Source: Paramicrobacterium agarici
GTDB taxonomy: Bacteria; Actinomycetota; Actinomycetes; Actinomycetales; Microbacteriaceae
DNA: 64,000 bases
Assembly: GCF_002563955.1 (NCBI RefSeq)
Contig: NZ_PDJE01000001.1
Span: forward strand, 2,232,001 to 2,296,000
Reading direction: 5' to 3'
The translations under genes were made by a program, and so were the position numbers. The stretch's first letter is position 1. The number at the start of each line of letters is the position of its first letter. Shown here piece after piece: positions 26,424-38,484 of the stretch. The notes beneath the pieces are model-generated. The model was not told the origin of the DNA and searched no databases. It worked only from the letters and a program-made list of their open reading frames with translations.

Positions 26424-26888
26424 TTATTCGCTCTCAAAAGAAGCAGCCGGCCGCCGCGCATCGTTGATCGCGGCGGCTAGTTCATGTGCGGAGCGCGTCG
26501 ACAGCAGCCAGTAGGGCGTCGGATCGTCCTCGTCCGTCACAGGCACCCGCACGACGTCTTTCACCCCGCCGCGAATCATGAGCCACGCTCGCGGGTCGAG
26601 GTCCCTGCCTCGTGCCGCGAAAGCATCCTCGGCATAAAGGGCATGCGCCTCGCCGAGAAAGCCGACATCGATCGTCGCGCGCCCCGCCGACAGCATCCCG
26701 TCGCGGAGCTCCAGAGTTCCGGCCGCTGCGAACCAGAGAGCCAAGCACGCAACGTAGAGAATCACGCCCGTTCCCACTCCGGCGATCCATGACACGGGCA
26801 GCAGCACGAGAAGCGACGCCGGAATAACGAGCAGAAGCGCCCAGGGGATCCATTTGGCTGGCCAGACGCGTTCGTGGTAAGTGGTCAC
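26424..26888 (-). CDS. DUF3093 domain-containing membrane protein
   Basis: A 154-residue conserved actinobacterial protein of unknown function. Two adjacent hydrophobic helices (roughly residues 15-32 and 36-57) are followed by a soluble domain (LMIRGGVKDVVRVPV...PYWLLSTRSAHELAAAI). The GTG start at 26888 is family-like; the frame continues upstream but lacks family resemblance there. It converges with the DUF4193 gene and diverges from dut, an arrangement seen in several actinobacteria. Confidence 0.85.
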   Translation of the reverse strand: MTTYHERVWPAKWIPWALLLVIPASLLVLLPVSWIAGVGTGVILYVACLALWFAAAGTLELRDGMLSAGRATIDVGFLGEAHALYAEDAFAARGRDLDPRAWLMIRGGVKDVVRVPVTDEDDPTPYWLLSTRSAHELAAAINDARRPAASFESE

Positions 26889-26915
26889 TGTCCCTCTTCG
26901 ATCAGGTTTCTGCAC

Positions 26916-26921
26916 TACTCT
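26916..26921 (+). promoter_or_regulatory. -10 box (TACTCT) of a leaderless dut transcript
   Basis: TACTCT ends 6 nt before GTG 26928; no ribosome site precedes the GTG. Confidence 0.45.
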
Positions 26922-26927
26922 CGATCT

Positions 26928-27386
26928 GTGACTGAAAGCGCAGACATACCCATTATCGCGCCCCAGCCTCCGAGCTACGCCCATCCCTACGACGCGGGGG
27001 CCGATCTCATGGCGGCCGAGGCCGTAACGCTGGAACCAGGGGAGAGGGCGCTCGTCGGCACGGGAGTCTCTCTTGCTCTACCCGACGGCTTCGCCGCATT
27101 CGTCGTTCCCCGCAGCGGTCTCGCGGCCAAGCATGGGATCACGATCGTCAACAGTCCCGGAACGATCGATGCCGGCTATCGGGGAGAAGTGAAGGTCATC
27201 CTTCTCAACACAGACAGACACGAAAGCTACAGCGTCGCCGTCGGTGACCGGATCGCTCAGATGATCATCATGCCCGTGACCCAGGCGAGGTTCGTCCCCG
27301 TGGAGGTGCTGCCGGAGAGCGCACGAGGAGCATCCGGTTTCGGTTCTACCGGCTATCAGGCACGCCAGACAGGAGCAGAGTCATGA
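26928..27386 (+). CDS. dut: dUTP diphosphatase
   Basis: Hydrolyses dUTP to dUMP, keeping uracil out of DNA and feeding thymidylate synthesis. A 152-residue trimeric dUTPase. All five motifs are seen: AGADLMAAE, PRSGLAAKHGI, NSPGTIDAGYRGEV (catalytic Asp), RIAQMII and RGASGFGSTGY (glycine-rich tail). GTG 26928 begins the family N-terminus. The stop overlaps the next gene by ATGA, starting a three-gene operon with DUF3710 and DUF3159. Confidence 0.97.
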   Translation: MTESADIPIIAPQPPSYAHPYDAGADLMAAEAVTLEPGERALVGTGVSLALPDGFAAFVVPRSGLAAKHGITIVNSPGTIDAGYRGEVKVILLNTDRHESYSVAVGDRIAQMIIMPVTQARFVPVEVLPESARGASGFGSTGYQARQTGAES

Positions 27387-28075
27387 TCTTGCGAAAGAAG
27401 AAGAACGACGCACGGGACGTCCCGGCCGATGAAGACGTCACGGTTGATGAGGGCGCGGATGCTGTTGAGGATGCTGAGCCGGAAGACGCCGAGTTTGACG
27501 CTCTCGAGAAGTCGGCGCCGGAAGACCGAGACGAAAACGGCCCCTTCGATGAGAAGGAGGCGAATCCGGTGCGCCCCTACATCGATCTGGGTGGTGTCAA
27601 GGTTCTGCCTCGGGAGGGCCTGAATCTTCGATTGGAAGTCGAAGAGTCGTCAAAGCGCATCGTCGCCGTCGGGCTCGACTACGCCGATTCGACACTCCAA
27701 GTGCAGCCATTCGCGGCTCCGCGAAGCAGAGGGCTCTGGCACGAGACGCGTGACCAGATCCGTGATCAGATCGACAAGCAGGGCGGCACGACTGAAGAGC
27801 TCGACGGTCCGTTCGGTCCAGAACTCATCGCGCGCGTTCCCGTCGCCGCACAAGGCGACAGCGCGAAAACCCGCGATGCGCGCTTCATCGGAGTCGACGG
27901 GCCTCGGTGGTTTCTTCGGGGTGTCGTTGCGGGCGCTGGCGCGCGCGCGGGCGACGCTGCTGACAAGGTCGACGACCTCTTCCGCAGCATCGTCGTCGTG
28001 CGCGGCGGACAGGCGATGCCGCCGCGCGACCTGATTCCGCTCAAGATGCCCGAGCAGCCTGGCCAAGCGACATAA
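27383..28075 (+). CDS. DUF3710 domain-containing protein
   Basis: A 230-residue actinobacterial protein of unknown function. The first 65 residues are very acidic and low-complexity. The DUF3710 core follows (RPYIDLGGVKVLPREGLNLRLEV, split at residues 68-90, and VGLDYADSTLQVQPFAAPRS). WFLRGVVAGAGARAG is a conserved glycine-rich segment. No membrane helix is seen. It overlaps dut by 4 bases and DUF3159 begins immediately after its stop, so the three are almost certainly co-translated. Confidence 0.9.
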   Translation: MILRKKKNDARDVPADEDVTVDEGADAVEDAEPEDAEFDALEKSAPEDRDENGPFDEKEANPVRPYIDLGGVKVLPREGLNLRLEVEESSKRIVAVGLDYADSTLQVQPFAAPRSRGLWHETRDQIRDQIDKQGGTTEELDGPFGPELIARVPVAAQGDSAKTRDARFIGVDGPRWFLRGVVAGAGARAGDAADKVDDLFRSIVVVRGGQAMPPRDLIPLKMPEQPGQAT

Positions 28076-28816
28076 ATGAGTTCTGACGCAACGCCGTCCG
28101 GCGACGAGAAGCCATCACCGAGCGACGCTCTATCTGCTGAACTTCGGAAGGCGGCCGCCAGATCGTCTCTGTCTGCACTCGGGAACACAGAGTCGCTTGA
28201 TGCCAAAGCGCTGATCGCCGCAATGGGCGGCGTCCGCGGCATCCTTGAGGCGATCCTGCCCGGGCTGATCTTCCTCGTCGCCTACACAATCACTCGCCAA
28301 CTCGTTTTTGCGATCGTCGCTGCGGGGATTGTGGGGGTTCTGTTCACGATCGTGCGCCTCATTCAGCGGCAGACTCTCATGCAGGCGGTGACCGGACTCA
28401 TCGCGATCGGCGTCTCGGCGGCACTCGCCGCACTGACCGGAAACGCCGAGGACTTCTACCTTCCCGGGTTCTGGACGAACGGGATCTATCTTGTTGCGCT
28501 CGCTGCGTCGATCTTCGCCCGCTGGCCTCTCGTGGGAGTCATCGTCGGGCTGATCACCGGGGACGGAAACAGATGGCGCAATGATCGTGCTCTCCGGCGC
28601 ACGTACGCCGGACTCACCTGGATGTGGGTGGCGATGTTCGCCGTCCGGCTCGCTGTACAGCTTCCGCTCTATTACACCGATAGTTTCGTGGCTCTCGGCA
28701 CCTTCAAGCTGGTTCTGGGCATTCCCCTGTACGCCCCGCTTCTGGTTGTGACCTGGCTCACTGTCACCGCGCTCCGCAAGCGGCGCGCCGCCGCGGAGCA
28801 GCATCCTCGAACCTGA
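28076..28816 (+). CDS. DUF3159 domain-containing membrane protein
   Basis: A 246-residue integral membrane protein with about six helices between residues 55 and 235. The DUF3159 pattern is visible in LIAAMGGVRGILEAILPGLIF and FARWPLVGVIVGLITGDGNRWRND. Function is unknown. ATG follows the DUF3710 stop with no spacer. The acnA operator region starts 5 bp after its stop. Confidence 0.9.
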   Translation: MSSDATPSGDEKPSPSDALSAELRKAAARSSLSALGNTESLDAKALIAAMGGVRGILEAILPGLIFLVAYTITRQLVFAIVAAGIVGVLFTIVRLIQRQTLMQAVTGLIAIGVSAALAALTGNAEDFYLPGFWTNGIYLVALAASIFARWPLVGVIVGLITGDGNRWRNDRALRRTYAGLTWMWVAMFAVRLAVQLPLYYTDSFVALGTFKLVLGIPLYAPLLVVTWLTVTALRKRRAAAEQHPRT

Positions 28817-28821
28817 TAGAG

Positions 28822-28841
28822 TTATCTCGACATCAAGATAA
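28822..28841. promoter_or_regulatory. Palindromic operator upstream of acnA
   Basis: TTATCTCGACATCAAGATAA is a 20-bp palindrome with 8 of 10 pairs matching. TAAATT at 28839-28844 could be the -10, so a bound repressor would block the core promoter. I do not assign the regulator. Confidence 0.6.
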
Positions 28842-28849
28842 ATTGTGAA

Positions 28850-28900
28850 CGGCACTCGCCGGCACCTGTTAGGTGCGCCTTGCTAGCTGTGGGAGTGCCG
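28850..28900 (+). promoter_or_regulatory. Structured acnA 5' leader
   Basis: A perfect 8-bp closing stem (CGGCACTC at 28850-28857 with GAGTGCCG at 28893-28900) encloses a perfect 6-bp hairpin (28862-28867 with 28871-28876). It lies between the candidate -10 and the GTG start at 28961. Confidence 0.45.
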
Positions 28901-28960
28901 GGAAGCCAGAATTGACTCTGAGCGTGCGTTGACAGCAAACGCCAATGAAGGAGAGGCAAC

Positions 28961-31774
<2,814 letters not shown>

Positions 31775-31787
31775 CTGACTGAATCGT

Positions 31788-31828
31788 CGCTGCCCCCGAG
31801 TGCTCTCTGCGAGTGCTCGGGGGCAGCG
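31788..31828 (+). terminator. Terminator of acnA
   Basis: A perfect 13-bp stem (31788-31800 with 31816-31828) with a 15-nt loop, placed 13 bp after the acnA stop and before dxs. No T-run. Confidence 0.65.
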
Positions 31829-31873
31829 GCGTAGAGTTGGCATTATCGGAATCTTCGTGCGAGGAGCTGCTGC

Positions 31874-33820
31874 ATGACGCTACTTGAGTCCATAGCGGGA
31901 CCGCGGGACCTCGATGCCCTGTCACACGCGCAACTGGAGCAGCTCGCGGAGGAGATCCGCCAGTTTCTCATCGCAGAGGTTTCGCAGACCGGGGGCCACC
32001 TGGGTCCGAATCTCGGTGTCGTCGAGCTCACACTGGCTCTGCATCGCACATTCGATTCGCCGCGCGACGCCGTGATTTTCGACACGGGACATCAGTCGTA
32101 TGTGCACAAGCTGCTCACAGGCCGTCACGATTTCAGGCGTCTGAGGCAGCGTGGTGGACTCGCGGGCTACCCGCAACGCTCCGAGTCCGAGCACGACATC
32201 GTCGAGAGCTCGCACGCGTCGAGCTCGCTCAGCTGGGCCGATGGGATCTCGCGCGCCTTCGAGCTCACGGGCCAGCACGACAGATGCGTTGTCGCCGTTG
32301 TCGGCGATGGCGCACTCACGGGCGGTATGACGTGGGAGGCCCTCAACAACATCTCCGACGACAACACGCGTCGACTCGTGATCGTCGTGAATGACAACGG
32401 CCGTTCGTATGCTCCAACGATCGGCGGAATGGCACGTTACCTCAACAGCATCCGCACCGGACGCACCTACCGGTCGCTCTACCGCTCGAGTGAGGCGGCC
32501 TTCAACCGAATGGGAAGACCAGGGCGCGCCGTGTATCGCGGCGTTCGAGGAGGCATCCACGGCTTTCTGAGCCGATTCACGAACAACGCAGCGCTGTATT
32601 CGAACCTCGACATCAAATACATCGGACCGATCGACGGTCACGACATCGATGCCATGCGCGAAGCCTTCGAGCAGGCACGCGACTACGCGGCGCCGGTCAT
32701 TGTGCACGCCATCACCGAGAAGGGCCGCGGCTACGCCCCAGCGCGGCACGATGAAGCCGACCAGTTTCACGCCGTCGGCAAGATCGATCCAGTGACGGGC
32801 CGGCCGACGGCAGCGGATGCCGGTGAAACCTGGACGAGCGTCTTTGCCGAGAGTCTTGTGACGCACGGCTCTCAGAACGAGAAGATCGTAGCTATCACGG
32901 CGGCAATGCTGCGGCCGACAGGACTTCATCGGTTCGCGGAGAAGTTTCCGCATCGCGTTCACGACGTCGGAATTGCCGAGCAGCACGCTGTGACAAGCGC
33001 CGCCGGTCTCGCCTACGGAGGGCTCCACCCCGTCGTGGCCCTCTATGCGACGTTCGTCAACAGGGCGTTCGACCAGGTGCTCATGGACGTCGCGCTGCAC
33101 AGGTGCGGCGTGACGTTCGTCTTAGACCGTTCCGGAGTCACAGGTCCTGACGGTCCGTCGCATCACGGCATCTGGGATCTGTCGATCCTGCAGGCCGTCC
33201 CGCACATTCGCATTGCTGCACCACGGGACGCCGAGAGACTGCGCGAAGAACTCGGAGAGGCCCTGAGCATCGACGATGCTCCGACGGTGATTCGTTTTCC
33301 GAAGGGGCCGACGACAGAAGAGCTCCCGGCAGAGCAACGGCGTGCAGACGGTGTCGATGTCCTGCGATCGAGCAGCGAGAACGACGTTCTGATCGTCGCC
33401 GTCGGATCCATGGCGGCGACCGCGCTCGATGTTGCGTCGCGGCTCGAGGCACAGGGAATTGGGGCGACGGTCATTGACCCGCGGTGGGTCGTTCCCGTCG
33501 CTGACAGCATCGTGGACCTCGCCAGAGACCATCGTCTCGTGATCACGATCGAAGATGGAATCAGGGTCGGCGGGATCGGAACGCGCATTCGACAGGTGCT
33601 GCGAGGTGCCGGGGTTGACACCGCCGTCGATGAACTCGGCGTTCCCGACGAATTCATACCCCACGCGTCGCGTGAGCAGATACTCGAAGATGCTGGCCTG
33701 ACAGCGCGCCAGATCGCGAGAGACGTCGTCGCTCAGGTGCTGGGCAGCCGTATTCCGGTCGCACGCCCCGTCTCCGAGGCATCGCTGTCGCCCGAGAAGA
33801 CGACGGAGAATCGGGGCTGA
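31874..33820 (+). CDS. dxs: 1-deoxy-D-xylulose-5-phosphate synthase
   Basis: First enzyme of the MEP isoprenoid pathway; condenses pyruvate and glyceraldehyde-3-phosphate using thiamine diphosphate. The 648 residues are standard. The N-terminal domain has the TPP motif [16 protein letters not shown]. The middle domain has [15 protein letters not shown] (catalytic Glu) and the segment [15 protein letters not shown]. The C-terminal domain begins near RADGVDVL. The ATG at 31874 lies 99 bp after acnA with a terminator between, so it is its own transcript. It converges on the fadB-like gene. Confidence 0.97.
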   Translation: MTLLESIAGPRDLDALSHAQLEQLAEEIRQFLIAEVSQTGGHLGPNLGVVELTLALHRTFDSPRDAVIFDTGHQSYVHKLLTGRHDFRRLRQRGGLAGYPQRSESEHDIVESSHASSSLSWADGISRAFELTGQHDRCVVAVVGDGALTGGMTWEALNNISDDNTRRLVIVVNDNGRSYAPTIGGMARYLNSIRTGRTYRSLYRSSEAAFNRMGRPGRAVYRGVRGGIHGFLSRFTNNAALYSNLDIKYIGPIDGHDIDAMREAFEQARDYAAPVIVHAITEKGRGYAPARHDEADQFHAVGKIDPVTGRPTAADAGETWTSVFAESLVTHGSQNEKIVAITAAMLRPTGLHRFAEKFPHRVHDVGIAEQHAVTSAAGLAYGGLHPVVALYATFVNRAFDQVLMDVALHRCGVTFVLDRSGVTGPDGPSHHGIWDLSILQAVPHIRIAAPRDAERLREELGEALSIDDAPTVIRFPKGPTTEELPAEQRRADGVDVLRSSSENDVLIVAVGSMAATALDVASRLEAQGIGATVIDPRWVVPVADSIVDLARDHRLVITIEDGIRVGGIGTRIRQVLRGAGVDTAVDELGVPDEFIPHASREQILEDAGLTARQIARDVVAQVLGSRIPVARPVSEASLSPEKTTENRG

Positions 33821-33823
33821 GGC

Positions 33824-33867
33824 ACGGGAGAAGCGGACCGTCCCGAGGATCCGGCCCGCTTCTCGTG
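33824..33867. terminator. Terminator-like stem between dxs and fadB
   Basis: A 9-bp perfect stem (33828-33836 with 33856-33864) extended by a further CACG/CGTG pair across a small bulge, with a 19-nt loop, in the convergent 54-bp gap. The T-run is weak. Confidence 0.45.
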
Positions 33868-33874
33868 TGCTTCC

Positions 33875-36019
33875 TCAGGCGCTCAGTGCCGTCATAGGCG
33901 GGTGATGGAAAGTGTCAGAGAACACCCGCTCGCTCGCACCGACACGATCGAGGTATGGCGTGACGCCGCCCATCTGGAACGGGTAGCCCGCACCGAGAAT
34001 GAGACAGAGATCGATGTCTTCCGGTGCATGCACCACGTCGTCCTGCAGCATCCGATGGATCTCATCTGCCAAGCCGTCTTGCACGCGGCGGAGGATCTCG
34101 CTCTTCGCAAGCGGTGATTTGCCTCCCGAGACGATCTTGAGTGCCTTCTTGTCGAAGCCCTTGATCTTGCCCTTTGAGTCCTTCTCGAACAGGGCGCCGT
34201 AATCGGCGAGCTTGTGCAGGTTCTCTGAGTCGTAGAAGCGATCGGGAAACGCGCGGTGGTGTGTGTCGAGAACGTGGGCTCCGACCCGGAGCCCAACGAG
34301 GTCGAGAAGCTCTGACGGTGCCATCGGCAGGCCAAGAGAGGAAAGGGCCTCGTCGACGTCGGAGAAGCTCGTCCCGTTGTCGACGGCGTACATCGCCTCA
34401 CCGAGAAGCTTCGCCAGAACGCGATTCACGACGAAACCGGGGGTGTCGCGCGTGATGACAGCGTTCTTTCGCAGGTTCTTCGCCGTCGCCATCGCCGTCG
34501 CCAGAGCCACATCGGTGGTTTTCGGGGTGCGCACGACTTCGATGAGCGGCATGACGGCAACGGGATTGAAGAAGTGAAAGCCGACAAGCCGCTCCGGGTG
34601 CTCGAGCTTCGCGCCGATCTGATCGACGGAGAGTGACGAGGTGTTGGTCGCGAGGACGGCTTCGGGCGCGACGTGCTTCTCGACATCGGCAAAGACGTCT
34701 TGTTTGACTCCGAGCTCCTCGAACACGGCCTCGATGACCCAGTCGCAGTCGGCGAAGTCCGCCTTGTCGGTCGTGCCGTGCACGAGAGCCTTGAGGCGAT
34801 TCTGCTCGTCAGACGAAATCCGTCCTTTGTCGGCGAGTTTGTCGATCTCTGCGCGAATGCTCTCGACGCCCTGATCGACGCGTGTCTGGTCCAGGTCTGT
34901 GATGACGACAGGAACCCGGAGCCGACGCACGAACAGCACAGCGAACTGCGTGGCCATGAGGCCGGCACCAATGATGCCGACCTTCGTCACACGCTGAGCG
35001 AGGTCCTTGTCCGGCGCGCCGGCAGGGTGCTTCGCACGCTTCTGCACGAGGTTGAACGCGTACACGGAGGCACGGAACTGCTCACCCGCGATGAGGTCGG
35101 CAAGTGCCGCGTCTTCGAGAGCAAAGCAATCCGCTTTCGAGCCCGATTTGGCCGCTTTCAGCAGCTCAAGAGCCTTGTACGGAGATTCGGGCACCGTGCC
35201 GATCTTCGACTCGAGCATCTTGCGAGCAATGCCGATCGCGGCATCCCACTTCACTGTGCGTTCGATCTTTCCCGGCACATTCTTGCGCTTCGGCTTGATC
35301 GAACCGTCGATCACGTCGGAGGCCCACCGAATGGAGTCCTCGAGAAAGGTCGAGGCTCTGAACATGGCGTCGGCAATGCCCAGTTCGAAGGCCTGGGGTG
35401 CCTTCAGCATCCGGTTCATCTTGAGGGGGTTCTCGATCATCACGGTGAGGGCGTTCTCGATGCCGATGAGGTTCGGCAGCAAATACGATCCTCCCCAGCC
35501 GGGGATGAGCCCGAGGAAGACCTCGGGAAGGGCGATGCCCTGAGCAGACGCGTCGATCGTTCGATAGTTCGCATTGAGCCCGATCTCGAGGCCGCCGCCG
35601 AGGGCGAGCCCGTTGATGAACACGAACGTCGGGGCACCGAGGTCCTCGAGCTTGCCGAAGACGTGGTGGCCCAGCTTGGGCAGAAGTGCAGCGATCTCGC
35701 GCGACGGAATGTCGTTGACCTTCGAGAGATCGGCGCCGGCCGCGAGGATGAACGGCTTGCCCGTAATGGCCACTCCCGCGATCTCTCCCGAGCGTGCACG
35801 CGTTCGCAGGGATTCGATCGTCGCGTCGAGTTCCAGCAGTCCGATGGGACCGAACGTGTTGGGACGCGTGTGGTCTTTTCCGTTGTCGAGGGTCACAAGG
35901 GCGAGTGTCTTGCCCGACGGCATCGTGACGTCACGCACGTAGTTGTGGGTCACGACCTCATCGCGCGACATCTCGACAAGCGGATTGAAGTCGATGTTCG
36001 AGTAGTTCGTCTGAGTCAC
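33875..36019 (-). CDS. fadB: Fatty-acid oxidation 3-hydroxyacyl-CoA dehydrogenase/enoyl-CoA hydratase fusion
   Basis: Catalyses the hydration and NAD-dependent dehydrogenation steps of beta-oxidation in one 714-residue protein. The N-terminal crotonase domain (about 1-280) shows FILAAGADLSKVND (oxyanion hole) and INGLALGGGLEIGLNAN, then LGLIPGWGGSYLLPN. The C-terminal dehydrogenase has VGIIGAGLMATQFA (NAD fold), VGFHFFNPVAVMPLIEVV and NRVLAKLLGEAM. GTG 36019 overlaps the upstream thiolase stop as GTGA, so the two are translationally coupled. The longer frame upstream would lie inside the thiolase and is rejected. Confidence 0.93.
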   Translation of the reverse strand: MTQTNYSNIDFNPLVEMSRDEVVTHNYVRDVTMPSGKTLALVTLDNGKDHTRPNTFGPIGLLELDATIESLRTRARSGEIAGVAITGKPFILAAGADLSKVNDIPSREIAALLPKLGHHVFGKLEDLGAPTFVFINGLALGGGLEIGLNANYRTIDASAQGIALPEVFLGLIPGWGGSYLLPNLIGIENALTVMIENPLKMNRMLKAPQAFELGIADAMFRASTFLEDSIRWASDVIDGSIKPKRKNVPGKIERTVKWDAAIGIARKMLESKIGTVPESPYKALELLKAAKSGSKADCFALEDAALADLIAGEQFRASVYAFNLVQKRAKHPAGAPDKDLAQRVTKVGIIGAGLMATQFAVLFVRRLRVPVVITDLDQTRVDQGVESIRAEIDKLADKGRISSDEQNRLKALVHGTTDKADFADCDWVIEAVFEELGVKQDVFADVEKHVAPEAVLATNTSSLSVDQIGAKLEHPERLVGFHFFNPVAVMPLIEVVRTPKTTDVALATAMATAKNLRKNAVITRDTPGFVVNRVLAKLLGEAMYAVDNGTSFSDVDEALSSLGLPMAPSELLDLVGLRVGAHVLDTHHRAFPDRFYDSENLHKLADYGALFEKDSKGKIKGFDKKALKIVSGGKSPLAKSEILRRVQDGLADEIHRMLQDDVVHAPEDIDLCLILGAGYPFQMGGVTPYLDRVGASERVFSDTFHHPPMTALSA

Positions 36020-37215
36020 TTGCGACGTCCGTTCCACGAGGGGTTCTCCCAGATCACTGTTCCGCCTTGACCAAGGCCGACACACATGGCGGTGACGCCG
36101 TAGCGCACCTCGGGATGCTCGGCGAACTGCGCCGCCAGTTGGATCATGAGGCGAACACCAGATGCTGCCAGGGGGTGTCCGACGGCGATCGCACCGCCCC
36201 ACGGGTTCACCCGCGGATCGTCGTCAGCAATGCCGAAGTGGTCGAGGAACGACAGCACCTGAATGGCAAAGGCCTCGTTCAGCTCGAAAAGTCCGATGTC
36301 GTCGATGCTGAGTCCGGCCTTGCGCAGCGCCTTTTCCGTCGACGGCACGGGTCCAAGTCCCATGATCTCCGGATCGACACCGGCAAATCCGAAACTCACC
36401 ATGCGCATCTTGGGGGTCAGGCCGAACTCCTTCACGGCGTCCGCGCCGGCGAGAAGGCTCACGGTTGCACCGTCGGTCAGGGGAGACGACGTGCCAGCCG
36501 TTACGCGGCCGTGCGGGCGGAACGGTGTCCGCAGCCCGGCGAGCCCTTCCATCGTCGTCTCCGGGCGCATTCCCTCGTCTTGCGTCGCAAGGCCCCAGCC
36601 CGACTCGCTGCGCGTCGCGACGGGAATCAGGTCAGGCTGCAGCTTTCCGTTCTCGTAAGCGGCAGCGACCTTGTGCTGACTCAGCATGCCGAAGCGGTCA
36701 GCGCGTTCCTTCGTCAGATGCGGAAACCGGTCGTGAATGCGCTCGGCGGTCTTGCCCATGTCGAGGGCGTCGGCGCTGACGAGCTTCTCGGCGAGGAATC
36801 GCGGGTTCGGGTCTGCGCCGATTCCCAACGGGTGGCGACCCATGTGTTCGACACCGCCCGCGAGGGCGACATCGTATGCTCCGAACGCGATGCCCCCGCC
36901 GACGGTGGTCACGGCAGTCATCGCACCGGCGCACATGCGGTCGATGGCAAAGCCCGGAACCGACTGCGGCAGGCCCGCCAGCAGCGCGGTCGTGCGACCC
37001 AGTGTCAGACCTTGGTCTCCCTGCTGCGTCGTCGCGGCGATCGCCACGTCATCGATGCGGTCCTTCGGCACATCGGGATTTCGCTCGAGGAGCCCGGTCA
37101 TCGCCTTGACGACGAGGTCGTCGGCGCGCGTCTGCCAGTACATGCCCTTCTCGCCCGCGCGACCGAACGGGGTTCGGACGCCGTCAACGAAATAGACGTC
37201 AGCGTTGCTCGTCAC
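36016..37215 (-). CDS. fadA: Acetyl-CoA acyltransferase (thiolase)
   Basis: Cleaves 3-ketoacyl-CoA to acetyl-CoA and a shortened acyl-CoA, completing the beta-oxidation cycle with the coupled fadB-like partner. The 399 residues have the nucleophile Cys95 in IDRMCAGAM, the histidine in AVGHPLAASG, and the C-terminal cysteine in MCVGLGQGG. The GTG start has a strong ribosome site (AAGGAGG, 5-6 nt upstream). Upstream is RNase D, 69 bp away. Confidence 0.95.
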   Translation of the reverse strand: MTSNADVYFVDGVRTPFGRAGEKGMYWQTRADDLVVKAMTGLLERNPDVPKDRIDDVAIAATTQQGDQGLTLGRTTALLAGLPQSVPGFAIDRMCAGAMTAVTTVGGGIAFGAYDVALAGGVEHMGRHPLGIGADPNPRFLAEKLVSADALDMGKTAERIHDRFPHLTKERADRFGMLSQHKVAAAYENGKLQPDLIPVATRSESGWGLATQDEGMRPETTMEGLAGLRTPFRPHGRVTAGTSSPLTDGATVSLLAGADAVKEFGLTPKMRMVSFGFAGVDPEIMGLGPVPSTEKALRKAGLSIDDIGLFELNEAFAIQVLSFLDHFGIADDDPRVNPWGGAIAVGHPLAASGVRLMIQLAAQFAEHPEVRYGVTAMCVGLGQGGTVIWENPSWNGRRK

Positions 37216-37284
37216 TCTGCCTCCTTAGGGGTTCTTCTCGACCCTACGAGGCGGAGTTGGCGTGATGGAATCCTTTGCTTGTTT

Positions 37285-38484
37285 CTACGATGCAGATTCC
37301 GGCTCGGGCGCGCCGATTTGGGCAGCATCCACAAACGCTTGGGCGATTGATTGTGCGGTCGCTTCACATTGCCACGCACGTGCTCCGGACGCACGGAGCC
37401 TTGCGGCGATTGCCTCGGCGTTCACCGATGCTGGCGGGTGCCAGGCCACCTCCCGCAAGAGCGAGGGTTTCAGCACGTTCTCCACCGGCATGCCAAGTGC
37501 GTCCGCGATCTTCGCGATCGCTGGCTTGGCGCGTTTGAGGCGCGCGTCGGCTTCCGGGTCGCGATCTGCCCACGCGCGCGGCGGTGGTACGTGATCGCCG
37601 TTGCCTCGTCGCACCTCCGGAATGTCGTCGGTCGTGAGTCCGCGTTCGACGGCCGACCACCATCTGTCGAGCTCAGTTCTGCTGGCCCGTCCGGTGAACT
37701 CACGCAGACCGGCGAGTGCTTCCTTGGTCTTAGGCATCGATTTGACGACCGTGACGAGGGAGCGGTCGGGAACGAGTCTGCCCGGTGCGGTGTCAGTCTC
37801 GCGCGCGAGCTCGTCACGCGCGTGCCAGAGCTCGCGTGCAACGGCCAGATGCCGTGAACCGCGAACCGAGTGGATGCCGCTGAGTTTGCGCCACGGATCG
37901 GGGCGGGGCGGCTTCGGCTCCGCATGAAGCTCGGCGTCGAACTCTTCCCGCGCGATGCGCGTCTTGCGCTGATCGACGAGGCGCTGCTCAAGCTCGTCGC
38001 GCACGTCGACGAGCAGCTCGACGTCGAGTGCAGCGTACTCAAGCCATGGTTGCGGCAGGGGGCGCGTCGACCAATCGGCAGCTGAGTGCTCCTTTGCGAG
38101 GTGAACGCCGAGCGTGTCCTCGACGACGGCCCCGAGCCCGACTTTTGACATGCCGAGCAATCGCGCGGCCAGCTCCGTGTCGAAAAGCGTGTGCGGATCG
38201 ATGCCGACGTCGCGCAGGCTGGGCAGATCCTGGCTTGCCGCGTGCAGGACCCATTCGTCGTCGCCGATGGCCTCGTTGAGATCGTCGAATCGGCCGATCG
38301 CTGGCGCATCGAAGAGGAAGACGCCGGAGCCCCGCCGGAACACCTGAATGAGGTAGGCCTTCTGAGAGTAGCGGTAGCCGGAGGCGCGTTCCGTATCGAT
38401 CGCGACAGGTCCTGACCCTGCGGCAATCGAGCGCAGGGAACTGGCGTATTCGGATGCTGTGTCGATGACGTGACGATCAGTCAC
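37285..38484 (-). CDS. rnd: Ribonuclease D
   Basis: 3'-5' exoribonuclease acting in tRNA and stable-RNA maturation. The 399 residues have a DEDDy exonuclease domain: AIDTERASGYRY (Asp, Glu), HAASQDLPSL (Asp) and LEYAALDVELL (Tyr, Asp). An HRDC domain follows at about residues 210-280. The tail is less conserved. Start is GTG 38484, which overlaps the DUF3000 coding end by 8 bp, so the two are co-transcribed. Confidence 0.93.
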   Translation of the reverse strand: MTDRHVIDTASEYASSLRSIAAGSGPVAIDTERASGYRYSQKAYLIQVFRRGSGVFLFDAPAIGRFDDLNEAIGDDEWVLHAASQDLPSLRDVGIDPHTLFDTELAARLLGMSKVGLGAVVEDTLGVHLAKEHSAADWSTRPLPQPWLEYAALDVELLVDVRDELEQRLVDQRKTRIAREEFDAELHAEPKPPRPDPWRKLSGIHSVRGSRHLAVARELWHARDELARETDTAPGRLVPDRSLVTVVKSMPKTKEALAGLREFTGRASRTELDRWWSAVERGLTTDDIPEVRRGNGDHVPPPRAWADRDPEADARLKRAKPAIAKIADALGMPVENVLKPSLLREVAWHPPASVNAEAIAARLRASGARAWQCEATAQSIAQAFVDAAQIGAPEPESAS

